Below, in pieces: positions 32,439-45,100 of a stretch of 64,000 nt of DNA. Location: positions 1 to 64,000 of the forward strand of contig CAXIWS010000702.1 in assembly GCA_964036195.1 (NCBI GenBank). Reading direction: 5' to 3'. Source of the DNA: Sphaerolaimus hirsutus (Eukaryota; Nematoda; Chromadorea; Monhysterida; Sphaerolaimidae). Position 1 is the first letter of the stretch; each line of letters begins with the position of its first letter. A program made the translations under genes and the position numbers. The notes under the pieces are model-generated. The model made no database searches, was not told the origin of the DNA, and saw only the letters and a program-made list of their open reading frames with translations.

Positions 32439-33665
32439 TCTTGCTGATGAATTTTCCTTCACTATTTCTCTTTATAGTGTGTCTCCTGTGACGCCTGTGA
32501 CGCTTCTCTGCGTCTTTCTGTGCAGTGCTCTGTGCACCACGGATTTGTTGTGCCACGCACAATACCAATGCAGTCCTACAGGCCCCTGACGTGTTCTCAC
32601 GCGTTGACCTTTACTGCACTGGCACCAGGTGTGTTCCTAAAGCCCCTGACGTGATTATTTACACGCGTTGACTTCAACACACCGGTCAAATCCACCTGGA
32701 CAATAAACAATTTATTTGCCCAGCAGTGTGCGCCCAAAGAGGGTCCTTACACACTCTTTCTGAGCGCTCTGGCGCTCTTTCTGGCACGCCTGTGTGCCTT
32801 GTGACCATGCCGGCCACTTGCTTTCCTGAGCGGCTCCTGTGCCGCTGTGCGCAGTGCTACGCTTGCCGTGTCGCCCGTGACACGTTTCTGTGCACTCTGG
32901 TGCACTTTCTGATTCTGGGCAGTGTTTCTGTACACTGCTCTGCAATTGCGCCTGTACAATGCAGAATTCTGGCACTTTTGTGCTGTCTGATCTGATGGTA
33001 CCGAGCAGGCACAGCGTGTATATTTGATGGGAGCTCCGCAAAGCCCCTACACGCTACCAAGTATCCTAATACTTGGTTTTCAAATCCACTCTCTGTCAGC
33101 TACAGCCCTCTGTCAGCTACAGCCCTTTGTACACTGATACCCCTACTTTTGCACTTCTGAGGTATGAGTCCACTCTTACCCAGTGGAGCGAGGGACCTCC
33201 GCGAATGCCCAAAAACAGCCCTTTGACTAGCGTGGCTCTGTGGCGATCCTGTCTCCATCAGGTCACCCTCCCTTGGCATAGGAAGGACGTGCGAGCGGTC
33301 ACTAGCGTCCGGATGTCCAGGAGCGTCCAGCGAAAGTTTGACCACCGTCCGACAATGACTCCTTGTCAAATGCCGGTGCCGCCCAGCGTCTAGCACCTTG
33401 CCAGAACACTGGTGAAAGCTGCCTGAAATCCTGACAGGTTTGTCAGAACTCCAGTGTCCTCCGCGCGTGAGCGTAGAACCGCTCCCAGGATGTAGACAGG
33501 AGTGCCGTGACTTTGGCACAATGCTGTCTGCAAATCAACAGCCAACGCTCAGCCAAGGCCAATTGATGATCAGCAGGACTTTTTAAGTTCTGCCAACTGC
33601 CGCACAATGTTCGTTCCAGCTTGGTGATAGCACAATGTCATGCAATCACCCTGCTCGCTGCGCCA
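32439..33665 (-). other. B2 leader and primer-binding site
   Basis: This corresponds to the 1.2-kb leader of element B (40,967-42,192). The primer-binding site, read on the minus strand as TGGCGCAGCGAGCAGGGT, lies at 33,648-33,665 directly against the LTR. A leader frame of about 139 codons is open in both copies, but it starts from GTG and is probably fortuitous. Confidence 0.75.
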
Positions 33666-34928
33666 TGTGATGAAGCCACCGAAGTCAGCGTCTTCTACTA
33701 CCGAATCCGGCAACTCCAAGACCTTAGTGAGAAACGGCCTTTAGAGTGGTTGATTTCCCGTTGTAGCCGAACGTCCACTTGTCGACAGCCAAGTTGAGTT
33801 TATTTTGTAGTTGTGTGTTGAAAAAGGGGGTTTGAATTGTTTCAGGTACTTTATTTCAATCAGATACAGCGTGTTACAAAAGCGCAAAGTCTAGCGAGCT
33901 TCCTAATCGAAGTTTCTATCGCTAGCTTATTTTTGTTCAGTAGCTTGGGGTCCGCAGACTGAAGTAAAAACTTCCAAAGTAGCTAAGACACGGAAAATGA
34001 TGTATAAAACATAGCTACAATAATTTCTTAAATTCAAATGCACAAATAAGTCATAAATGCAACAAATAAACACATCTAGCCGAAACAGTTGCCTTATACT
34101 GCGCGTGCATACATTCAAATAATTATGGTAAAGAAATACTAGGTACAAATTGGGCTAATGGAAAAACTATTAATCTTGAGAGGCGCGAAGTCGGCAAACT
34201 CGGCCGATTAACTAATTTGGTTCAATTTGTCAGAAAACATTGACGCACATTGGAACTAATATGATAGGGTTTGGAAATTGTAAATAGTGGTGTAAATGTT
34301 CCTAATGACGCAAATAGAACATGGTATATTTAACACAACAATAATAATCACTTCCTGAAAACGTATATTTCATAATCAACAAATTGGGACTTATTTGGAG
34401 TAAATGGGTATTGTAATTGAGCAGGGTCTATAATATATTCAGCTTGAGCAGGGTATTATAAATATCAATATAATATGAGTAGTGAGCAGGGTTATGCTAA
34501 TTATGCCTACGCGAAGGGCTCTAATAAACACATACAGTAAATGCTAGTCACACACAGGGCGCTATTTCTCTGTTAGGACGTTGGCCTAGATAATTACGCA
34601 GCACATAAATAATTACAAGATTTGAGTTTGTCAACTTGCAAGTAAACTATATAAATGTATATATAATAATGATCAGAAAATTATGGCGAGTTGAATGAGC
34701 CTAATTTCATATTAATACACCTAATAATAACTTATTTAACTTTTTAACCTAAATATTTCACATAAACATATCGATTACTCATAAAACACTTTCCTAATTA
34801 AATATTCTCCATGGATAAAAAATATAGTGCAGGGAATAAAATAGTGCAAATAAGTAAATGTGCGAATATGAGCCTAATTATCAATTCTCTGTATTTCTTT
34901 ATCCATCCATTTTGCTACGGTCAGCACA
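33666..34928 (-). repeat. 5' LTR of B2 (1263 bp)
   Basis: On the minus strand it runs from TGTGCTGACCGTAGC to GGCTTCATCACA and aligns along its length with the 1302-bp LTRs of element B, with scattered substitutions and indels. It is therefore an older copy. Its outer edge at 34,928 directly abuts RT of element A. Confidence 0.88.
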
Positions 34929-36537
34929 CAAACCAAGTCTCAACAATTGCTTATTTCGAGGCCCAGTTCTCACACCACTGGCGCTCGGATTAATGCTTCG
35001 TTTCAGAGCCGGAAAAGTTGTGTTATTGGCAGATATCGAGAAAGCATTTTTACAAATTGCTCTTCACCCAAAATCACGCGCTTTCACAAAATTTTATTGG
35101 CTGCGTGACGACACCATTCCGACTCACGAAGATAACATTCAAATGATGCAATTCACAAGGGTGCTATTTGGTCTCACATGCAGTCCATCCATTTTGTCGA
35201 CTGTTATCAAATATCACCTGGAAGCGGAACTAGCTTCCATGCATCCCGCTGATTCACACAAACGAGCGAAATTGGAGTTGTTGCTCAACAGCATTTACGT
35301 TGATAATTTAGTTATCAGCGTAGATGATGAAAAATATGCAATCCAGCTCTATCGTTTAATTAAAGCTGTTTTTGCAAGAGCAAATTTCAACATGCGCGAA
35401 TGGATGACAAATTCGGGTGTTGTTTCTGAGAAAATCAAACCTGATGATCTCAACCCGAAACAATCACAATATATCAAAGTCATGGGTCTTGTTTACGATC
35501 ACATCAAAGGCACCATCGCGTTGCCAACTCCAAAGAAAGACTTTACGCTCATTGTCACAGCTACATGCCGCAATTTGAATAAATTGCTGGCTTCAACATA
35601 TGACCCTATTGGCATCACAGCGCCCGCGTTATTTCAGTTGAAATTTCGCGTGTCACAAATAATTCAAAGGTGCAATATCACAGCCTGGGACGAACTCATC
35701 AAAGACCCAGAGGCGGATGACTTACTGGATGATTTGAAACGACATCTCTCGTCCATTAGTCAAATCAAATTTCCGCGCTCATTTCACTCTTTTGGCATTG
35801 ACGTCAAAGACAAAACACGTCCCTTAGAGTTACATGTTTTTTGTGATGCCTCAAAAGACGGATATGCCGCTTGCGCTTATTTGCGTCAACAAGCGAGTTC
35901 ACCTGATGAATACGGCTATGATGATTTCCAACATTTTAGTGGTTTTCTCACAGCTCGCAAGAAATTAGCCCCACTTCCATCAAAACGAGGTCAACCCCTC
36001 ACAATCACACGCTTGGAATTGCTCGGTGTCACAATTGGTGCACAGCTCATTGATTACTTACATCACAAACTCGTTGAGCTAGGTGGATGGAAAATTCACA
36101 GCAATTTCCTATGGACCGATAGTACAGTTGTCATCAGCTGGCTATATACTTCAAAGCCGCTGGCTACTTTTGTCAATAATCGGGTCACAAAAATCCATTC
36201 ATTTATGTCAAAACACTGCATTCAAATTTGCAAAGTTGCTACAAAAGACAACCCGGCTGACATTGCGTCGCGTGGATGTACTTTTGCTCAACTAATGATC
36301 GAAACAATATGGTTCACAGGACCATCATTTTTCGCTGAACCCTTCACAGCAGACATTGTTGACATTTCGCAATATCAAGCTCAACCTGTCACCGAAGAGC
36401 ATGCGAAAGGCGACACTTATATAAGTCGACCTTTATACGCTGGTGCAGCTACTTCACAGCCTGCTTTCATAACAAGTGCCTGTCAATTTGGACCCCAATT
36501 TGTCACAAAATGTCACCCCTCAAAATCCGTTTGTTGA
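34929..36537 (+). pseudogene. Element A RT and RNase H, 5'-truncated
   Basis: Reading enters from the B2 LTR at 34,929. RT motifs are VLLADIEKAFLQIAL (first catalytic Asp) and IYVDNLVISV, where the usual second Asp of YxDD is Asn. The Peptidase_A17/Pao block follows (STYDPIGITAPALFQLKF), then RNase H with LHVFCDASKDGYAACAY and FLWTDSTVVISWL. The frame stops at 36,535-36,537. The integrase continues in another frame, so a frameshift separates them. The upstream ATG-like start lies in the B2 LTR and is not genuine. Confidence 0.88.
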
Positions 36538-37537
36538 AAGTCGGCAACGTCACATCCCATCAAATCCATTCGAAATAGATATTCGACGATTTTCAACACT
36601 GTCAAAATTGTTGCGCACTGTCGTTTATTTGCTTCGTGTCAAAACATATTGGCTCAATCGCTCTATGCACAAAGCTGCAAAACGCGACAGCGAATATTTG
36701 TCTAAGGCTATCACACAAGCCGATCTGAATGAAGCATTTCGACATGTGTTGCGCATTGCACAAGCTGAGGAGTGCGCCAGTTGCATTTCACAAGCGCAAC
36801 TGGGCAAGCACCACATGCTCAAATGGGACGCGTGGAATAATTTATTATATTGTGTCACGCGTGTGTCTCACAAAGAACACCGAAACCCCTTGTTGTTTTA
36901 CTACCTACCAAAAATGGGGTGGTTAACAACGCTTGTGGTTACACATTTTCATGAGCTTGCTGGTCACAGTGGCATGCTTCACACCTTAGCGGATTTACGC
37001 GAACACTGCTGGTTGTCAAGTGCCAAGCAAGTAGTTGCGAAAATTTTGCGCAAATGCGTCACATGCCGCAAAGCGGAAGGAGGTCCATTCACATTACCCG
37101 ATTTTCACACGTTACCGGTCACTCGAACTCAATCACAAATCAAGCCATTTCAACACGTTGGCATTGATTATATGGGACCGCTAGTTTATTCACAGAACGG
37201 CGCCCGTCACAGTCAACACATTTTGTTGCTAACATGCTTCAGTACACGCGCTATTCATTTAGAGTCAGCCAACAGTGTCTCGACAGCCGACACAATTATG
37301 GCTCTAAACCGCTTTATTTCGCGTCGCGGCATGCCGGACACAATTTGGTCTGACAATGCCCCCGCGTTCAAAAATTGTGTCAAATTGCTGCCGGACGTAA
37401 AATGGCATTTTATCACAGCCAACAGTCCCTGGCAGGGCGGCGTGTACGAACGCATGGTCGGCTTAGTCAAACGCTTGCTCAAAAAAGCATGCGGCCGACG
37501 TTGTCTCACATGGCATGAATTTCTCAGTCATGCTTGA
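36476..37537 (+). pseudogene. Element A integrase
   Basis: The zinc-binding HHCC module is visible in HFHELAGHSGMLHTL followed by KCVTCRK. The catalytic DDE core shows HVGIDYMGPL, WSDNAPAF and PWQGGVYERMVGL. The frame closes at 37,537 just after RRCLTWHEFL, and the C-terminal part continues in another frame from about 37,525, so a second frameshift is present. The start is a frame overlap with RNase H, not a true initiator. In an active element this enzyme joins cDNA to chromosomal DNA. Confidence 0.88.
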
Positions 37538-39664
37538 CGTTGAATTCTCCGTCAACACGCGACCATTGTCATATCTGTCAAACACAGACATTGGTGCAGC
37601 GATACTCCGCCCAATACATTTTCTTTGGGGCACCCCACCACCATGTTACATGGATGAAAAACGTGAGTTGGAACTCGATTCCACCACGATTCAGCCCATG
37701 CGAAAAATTCCGAAAGAGGAATGGGATGGGCCAACTGATGGATCTTTCAATCAGTCACCTTCACAAATTGAAAAATCCTACACATTCACACCCCCACGTG
37801 TCAATGACGTCAATTGTATTGACGAAATTGCACTTAACTCTGTGCCCGAAAAGGACAGAGATGACATCATATTACTTTGGGATCAAATTCGTCACAACCG
37901 TGAAGTGCTCTGGTATGAGTGGTCGCGACAATATATTGACCTACTCAAAAATCGAGCTAAAAATCAACGCTTGAAAAAGGGCACTATCAACGAGGCTCCC
38001 AAACGTGGCCAAGTGGTGTTAATCATTGATGATAAACAACCACGCGGTATGTGGCAAATGGGCCGCATTCACGAAATACACGTGTTGAGCGATGGCAAAA
38101 TATGTGCAGTCACAGTATTGTCAAGCAACGGCTGTTGCACACGTAGATCTCCATCTAACCTTGTTCCTCTTGAAATCGACACAGAGGACGGTGTTGAATA
38201 CAAAATCGACACCGAGGTCAAAGATGATGATAAATCACAACCACCACCCGACAATGGTGATGATTCACAAAAAGATCAATCACATCAACAATCACAATTT
38301 TCGCAACAAGATGCAAGACGAGCAAACCCACGTCGAACGTGTCGCTACACTGGCACATATTCGTTCTGGGGAAATGTGTCACATTTAATGGCACTCACGT
38401 TGCTAATACAGTCAAAATTAGCCAACGCTCTCACATGGACAGATCAATATCACAAAACTTTCAATCTGTGTCATAAAACACGCACCAGTCACGCGATTCA
38501 ACTTCCGGAAAAAGTAACATGTCACTTTCCTCAAGTTAATGCCATAGAGGATATTGTGATATCCATATGGACGTTGCGTGTTCAGCCGCAAACGACACCC
38601 ATTTATAGATGCTTTCAACAAGAGCATACTATAATCACATATATGAGTCTGGTGGGCGGAAAATCTATGCTGCCACCAGAGATCATTAAAAATCACAGAG
38701 TCACAACCTACGATTGCATGATTGCCTACCAAAATAAAACTTGGAAAGGCGAACCCTTAATAAAAATCGGTCATGCATTGTGGAGTACCAACAAATCACT
38801 TCACATCGATTATTGTTACTTTTGTCACAATATGAGTAACACGGTGATGAACTTTCACATAGAGGAAGGCGTGGTTGCAAGTCTTGACGGAAAGAAAATC
38901 GTTTCCGAAATTCAAGATTTGTCACATTGTAACCCACAAGCCAGCTATTGTTATGACAGCAACAATGGTGTCTCTTTATGGAACGCTACTGCTTTCAACA
39001 AACAGTGTGCATTCCAAGAGATTGGTCAATTTGACACACAATATTCACAAAACCATTATGTAGTGGAAACATTACAAGCTGCATTTTTGGTCACATGGAG
39101 ATCACAACAATTTCCAAATAATGCAGAATGTGTAACGAAAGACGCAAAATACATTGACCAAGGCTCAGCATTCATTCAATTTCTTAGATACCAACAAAAG
39201 AAGTTGAAAAAGCCGGAAGCCAAAAAGGCTCCTCTTCATTTTAAGCTCGCACCAGACCTCGATGTTGGTGTATTTCACTTACTCACAGCCCGTCAACAAT
39301 ATGAAGTCGACAAAATTGCACATCTTGAACGTAAACAATTTGGATCCATCTGGCAACAATTGTGTCACATCCGTCAAACCCAGCTGGATATAATTCATGC
39401 AATTATCACATTCAATCCCACGCTTGGCTTGCGAGCATTGCTAGGACGTCAAAATCTCTATGCTGAATGGCATGGAGATATATTGATGTTCTGGGATTGT
39501 AAACCTGTCACAGCAGAAATTATTTACTTTCAACATCAATATAACAATACGTGTTATAAATTTCTGCCGGTCAAAGTCACAGACCACCCGCATGTTATGT
39601 TCGTTGCTCCTGGTACCAATGATCTAATCACACATTCACCAATAGATCATTGTCTCATGAAAGA
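37525..39664 (+). pseudogene. Element A integrase C-terminus plus N-terminal envelope, cut by B
   Basis: It starts with the integrase end (NTRPLSYLSNTDIG) and the DUF5641-like domain (QPRGMWQMGRIHEI ... SNLVPLEI). A low-complexity linker rich in D, Q and S follows. A hydrophobic segment, LMALTLLIQSKLANALTW (about 38,380-38,435), could act as an internal signal sequence. The ectodomain contains many paired cysteines and FNPTLGLRALLGRQNLYAEW (about 39,410-39,470), the same block as in the envelope of B. The frame is broken at 39,664 by insertion of element B. Envelope function is inferred from layout. Confidence 0.8.
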
Positions 39665-40966
39665 TGTGCTGACCGTGGCAAAATGGATGGATAAAGAAAT
39701 ACAGAGAATTGATAATTAGGCTCATATTTGCACATTTACTTATTTGCACTATTTTACAATTTATGCACTATATTACTTTACCACACAAATTGTATTTCCT
39801 GCACTATATTATTTACCCATGGAGAATATTCGATTAGGAAAGTGTTCTATAAGTTATTGATAGGTTTATGTGGAATGTTTAGGTTAAAAGGTCAAATAAG
39901 TTATTATTAGGTGTATTAATATAAAATTAGGCTCATTCAACTCGCCGTAATTTTCTGATCATGAATATATATACATTTGCATAGTTTACTTGCAGTTTAC
40001 AAAAGTCAAATCTTGTAAATATTTACGTGCTGCGTAATTATCTAGGCCAGCGTCCTAATGGAGAAATAGTGCCCTGTATGCAACTAGCATTTACTGTACG
40101 TGTTTTACGAAGCCCTTCGCGTAGGCATAATTGTTTAACCCTGTCCACAATTTATATTTATATTTACTTAATAATTATAATACTTTGCTCAAGCTGAATA
40201 TATTATAGACCCTGCTCAATTAATATACCCATTTACCTCGAATAAGTCCCAATTTGCCAATTATGAAATATACGTTTCCAGGAAGTGATTATTATTATTA
40301 TATCGAATATACCCTGCTCTATTTATGTCATTAGGAACATTTACACTACTATTTACAGTTTTCAAACCCTATTTTATTAGTTCCAATGTGCGTCAATGTT
40401 TTCTGACAAATTGAAGCAAATTAGTAAATCGGCCGAGTTTGCCGACTTCGCGCCTCAAGATTAATAGTTTTTCCATTAGCCCAATTTGTACCTGGTATTT
40501 CTTTACCATAATTATTTGAATGTATGCACGCGCAGTATAAGGCAACTGTTTCGGCTAAATGTGTTTATTTGTTGCATTCATGTCTTATTTGTGCATTTGT
40601 ATTAGGAAATTACTGTAGCTGTTTTTCTATACGTGATTTCCGTGTCTTAGCTACTTTGAGAGTTTTTACTCCAGTCTGCGGACCCACCCAAAGTGAACAA
40701 AATAAGCTAGCGATAGAAACTTCGACTAGGAAGCTCGCTAGGCTTTGCGCTTTTGTAACACGCTGTATCTGATCAAAATAAAGTACCTGAAACAATCTCG
40801 AAACCCCTTTTCAACACACAACTACGAAATAAACTCAACTTGGCTGTCGACAAGTGGACGTTCGGCAACAACGGGAAATCAACCACTCTAAAGGCCGTTT
40901 CTCACTACGGTCTTGAAGCAGCCGGATTCGGTGGTAGAAGACGCTGACTTCGGTGGCTTCATCACA
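39665..40966 (+). repeat. 5' LTR of element B
   Basis: It begins TGTGCTGACCGTGGC and ends GGTGGCTTCATCACA. An AATAAA lies at 40,777-40,782. The length equals the 3' LTR exactly. The LTR should carry the promoter for the genomic RNA; no clear TATA box was singled out. Confidence 0.95.
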
Positions 40967-40984
40967 TGGCGCAGCGAGCAGGGT
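40967..40984 (+). promoter_or_regulatory. Primer-binding site of element B
   Basis: TGGCGCAGCGAGCAGGGT starts directly after the LTR. The complement ends TCGCTGC-G-CCA preceded by CCTGC, which fits the acceptor and T-stem of a serine tRNA with discriminator G. That tRNA assignment is an inference. Confidence 0.75.
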
Positions 40985-42192
40985 GATTGCATGACATTGT
41001 GCTATCACCAAGCCGGAACGGACATTGTGCGGCAGTTGGCAGAACTTCAAAAGTCCTGCTGAACATCAATTGGCCTTGGCTGAGCGTTGGCTGTTGATTT
41101 GCAGACAGCATTGTGCCAAAGTCACGGCACTCCTGTCTACATCCTGGGAGCGGTTCTACGCTCACGCGCGGAGGACACTGGAGTTCTGACAAGCCTGTCA
41201 GGATTTCAGGCAGCTTTCACCAGTGTTCTGGCAAGGTGCTAGACGCTGGGCGGCACCGGCATTTGACAAGGAGTCATTGTCGGACGGTGGTCAAACTTTC
41301 GCTGGACGCTCCTGGTCATCCGGACGCCAGTGACCGCTCGCACGTCCTTCCTATGCCAAGGGAGGGTGACCTGACGGAGACAGGATCGCCACAAAGCCAC
41401 GCTAGTCAAAGGGCTGTTTTTGGGCATTCGCGGAGGTCCCTCGCTCCACTGGGTAAGAGTGGACTCATACCTCGGAAGTGCAAAAGTAGGGGTATCAGTG
41501 TACAAAGGGCTGTAGCTGACAGAGGGCTGTAGCTGACAGAGAGTGGATTTGAAAACCAAGTATTAGGATACTTGGTAGCGTGTAGGAGCTTTGCGGAGCT
41601 CCCATCAAATATACACGCTGTGCCTGCTCGGTACCATCAGATCAGACAGCACAAAAGTGCCAGAATACTGCATTGCACAGGCGCAATTGCAGAGCAGTGT
41701 ACAGAGCACTGCCCAGAGTCAGAAAGTGCACCAGAGTGCACAGAAACGTGTCACAGGCGACACGGCAAGCGCAGCACTGCGCACAGCGGCACAGGAGCCG
41801 CTCAGGAAAGCAAGTGGCCGGTGTGGTCACAAGGCACACAGGCGTGCCAGAAAGAGCGCCAGAGCGCTCAGAAAGAGTGTGTACGGACCCTATTTGGGCG
41901 CACACTGCTGGGCAAATAACTTGTTTATTGTCCAGGTGGATTTGACCGGTGTGTTGAAGTCAACGCGTGTAAACAATCACGTCAGGGGCTTTAGGAACAC
42001 ACCTGGTGCCAGTGCAGTAAAGGTCAACGCGTGAGAACACGTCAGGGGCCTGTAGGACTGCATTGGTATTGTGCGTGGCACAACAAATCCGTGGTGCACA
42101 GAGCACCACACAGAAAGACGCAGAGAAGCGTCACAAGCGTCACAGGCGACGCACTATAAAGAGAATCAGTGAAGGAAAATTCATCAGCAAAA
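40985..42192 (+). other. Leader (5' UTR) of element B
   Basis: This is a leader of about 1.2 kb between primer-binding site and gag ATG, conserved in B2. It contains several short upstream open frames, for example 41,113-41,532 beginning with GTG. I see no protein domain in it. The packaging signal is expected here but cannot be located by eye. Confidence 0.7.
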
Positions 42193-45100
42193 ATGGTTTC
42201 ACCAACGGGTCACATCAGAAAGACCCTGGGGCCAGCGAAGCACAGGGTGGAAAGTAGATTGGCAAGAGAATTTGCCAAGTATGACCTGGAGCTATTTGCG
42301 GAAGCATCAAAGGATGATAAGAGAACAGAGATGAGAAGAGTGATTGCATCTGTCAAACAGGAGGGTGCAAAATTGGAAAGTGCAATGAATGCAGTGAAAA
42401 CTCAATTTGACGCATGGAGGGATATTGTCAAGGACATTGACGAACCCGACCAGATGGAACAAGAACAGAAGATATACCAAGACTCATATGAGGAATATGC
42501 AAATATGTCAGACTTGGTGACACAGAAAGTTGTAGCCATGAATGTGTACATCGAAGAGTTGCAAGACATGATCCAGCAACAGAGCGGAAATACCATGTAT
42601 GAAGTCAATACAGCATTCATACAGCAGATGGCTGCCCAGATGGCTCTGACAGCTCAGGGAGCTGCTCCGGGGGCCAGTTCAACCAATGCAACCACAGCAA
42701 AAAGCGTCAAATTACAGAAACTGGAAGTGGAACAGTTTACTGGGGAAATTGTCAAATTTCGATCATGGTGGCAAATGTTCGAATCCCACATCCACAATCG
42801 GACAGATTTGGAGGACATTTCCAAGTTTTCATACTTGAGGAGCTTGCTGAAAGGCTCAGCATTTGGCATGATCAGTGGATTGAGTGTGACCGCAGAGAAT
42901 TATGCACCCGCAATTGCAATGCTCAAGAAGAGATATGACCAGCCAGTTGTGGTCAGAAACACGCTGATGAGTAATATCATGAAGTTGCGACAGGCCAGGA
43001 ATACCTGTCAGGATATGAGAATTTTGTTTGATGCAATTGAAAGGCTGCTCCAGCAGTTGGAGTCACTGGGTGAATCAGTGGAACATCCAATGCTGTTGAG
43101 CCAGCTGCAACAGAAAGTGCCACCCGAGGTTCTCAGAGAAATCCAGAAGGAACAGGGAACTGAGGAAGCCTTGACGGTGGAAAATTTCAGAAAGCTGTTT
43201 GGCAAGCAGCTAGCGCTCAGTGAGGCTGTACAGCACACACAGCAAACTGAGGCACCAGTTCAGCAATCGCGCCAAGGGTTTGGGAATAATCCCCGCGCAC
43301 AGCAATTCAATAATCGGTTTCAAGGCAATGGGAACCGATTCAGAGGGCCAGAGAACCCAAGGACCAGCACAGGGAGCATGTCTGTGATCCAGAATGGACA
43401 GAGTGCACCACAGGCTGGATTCATGAATCCTGGGAGGCCGTGTGTGTTCTGCAATGACACACAGCAATTACACTTTAATGATAAGTGTCCAAAGTTCAAA
43501 ACTGCCAGAGAAAGGAGAGTGGTTTTGTCAAAGGCAGAGCGATGCCTGAGATGCCTGCAGAAAGGGCATTACATGAATCAATGTCAATTTACAAGAAGTT
43601 GCTTTTATTGCAAGTCCAATAGGCACCACACTGCAGTGTGCCCAGAGAAATTTGGTGACAATGGCAATGGAAACGCTGGACGGCAAATTCCAGCGTTCAG
43701 AGCGAATGGTCAACAGAATGGCCAGCAATCAGCAAACAATGGCAGAAAGTCTGTGCCGACGGTCGGTCGACCAACACAGAGCCAACAGAGAAAGGCCACA
43801 GTGAATTGTGTCACTGTGGAAGAAGCTGGACCAGAAATGGTAGAGACAGAAACCATATCCAGCACAGTGGTTACGGAACCAAATGCAAAGCAACAAAATA
43901 CGTCAGTGAACCTGTCAGTAAACAGGAATATGTCAATGTTGATGACAGCTAGAACCGTGATTGAGGCTTCAGAAATGGATACAGAGATGGAGCCTGAACA
44001 GCCACCACTACAGATTCAAGCGTTCTTGGACACAGGATCCCAGGGAACGTACATGTCAGAGAAAGTGGCCAAGAAACTCAATTTGAAGAGTACAGGTGAA
44101 CACCACATCCAGGTGTACACATTCGGAAATGAAAAGCCGCACTATAAAGTCGTACAGCAAGTGGAATTCAGAATGCGGCTCAGAAATGGCCAGAAAGTTG
44201 AAATGGTGGCTGATGTGGTCCCGACGTTGACCACAGAACAAGTCAAAGTGCCTGTGTCAGAACAGGACGAAAAGTACCTGCAGAAGTACTTCCCGGATGA
44301 GAGTTACTTTGCAGACAGAATTCCCAAGGAAAAAGGGACAGAGTGCAAGTTCAAGCCAGACATTATAGTAGGCTTGAATTATTTCTGGGACTTGATATCC
44401 AGAAACACCAGCACCACCAGACTTCCGTCAGGATTGTATGTCATTCCATCAGAATTGGGATTGCTGATGGGAGGTGGGCAGCTGACGAGCAACAGAAATA
44501 AATGGACCACGGATGGTGCATATCCGGTGGTGGTCAACACAATTGTGCATCAAATTCAGAGAGAAAAGTGGTACGAGGAAGCACCGTTGTCAATTGCTCC
44601 TGTACCAAATGTCAAAGACATGGATAGACTGGATACCATTGGCATAATGGACCAGCCAGACCTCGTCGAGGATGATGAGGCCATAAAGCAATTCAATGAA
44701 AGTGTACAGAGAAACCCAGATGGACGGTACTCTGTAAAGTTCATGTACAAGCCAAATTTGCATGAACTCCCAGACAACAAAGCAATGGCGTTCAAGAGGT
44801 TCAGATACCTCACCAACAGGCTCAAGAGAGACCCAGAATTACTAGAGAAAATTCAGGCAATCATGAAAGCGCAAGAGGAGCAAGGAGTGATTGAAAAAGT
44901 TCAAGAGGATATTATGGATGGCAGAAAGTTCCATATTTTGCCTCATCAACCAGTGATAACGCCAGAGAAAACTACCACAAAGGTCAGAGAGGTATATGAT
45001 GCCTCAGCGAAACCGCCAGGCATGCCCAGCTTGAATGAGTGCATGTACCGCGGTCCAGTGATACTACCACAGCTGGTAGGGATGCTGATGCGATTCCGGT

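Larger units (their letters stand above)
27976..34928 (-). mobile_element. BEL/Pao retrotransposon B2, 5' part only, decayed
   Basis: On the minus strand this runs 5' LTR (34,928-33,666), primer-binding site, leader, gag, protease and RT, then stops inside RNase H at 27,976, where similarity to element B ends abruptly. It is the same family as element B at 39,665-52,239. Integrase, envelope and 3' LTR are missing. The LTR start abuts truncated pol of element A at 34,929, so B2 probably inserted into A and flanking DNA was later deleted. A hAT-like element (29,619-30,323) splits the protease-RT region. Frameshifts in gag show that it is dead. Confidence 0.9.

Noticed and set aside
41113..41559. 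Overlapping leader open frames on both strands of element B, also open in B2
   Set aside because: They begin at GTG, lack domains and lie in a GC-rich leader where chance frames are expected. B2 is similar enough to B that shared openness is weak evidence.
42169..42192. GTG at 42,169 as polyprotein start
   Set aside because: Eukaryotic initiation favours the in-frame ATG at 42,193, which has a good AAAAATGG context.
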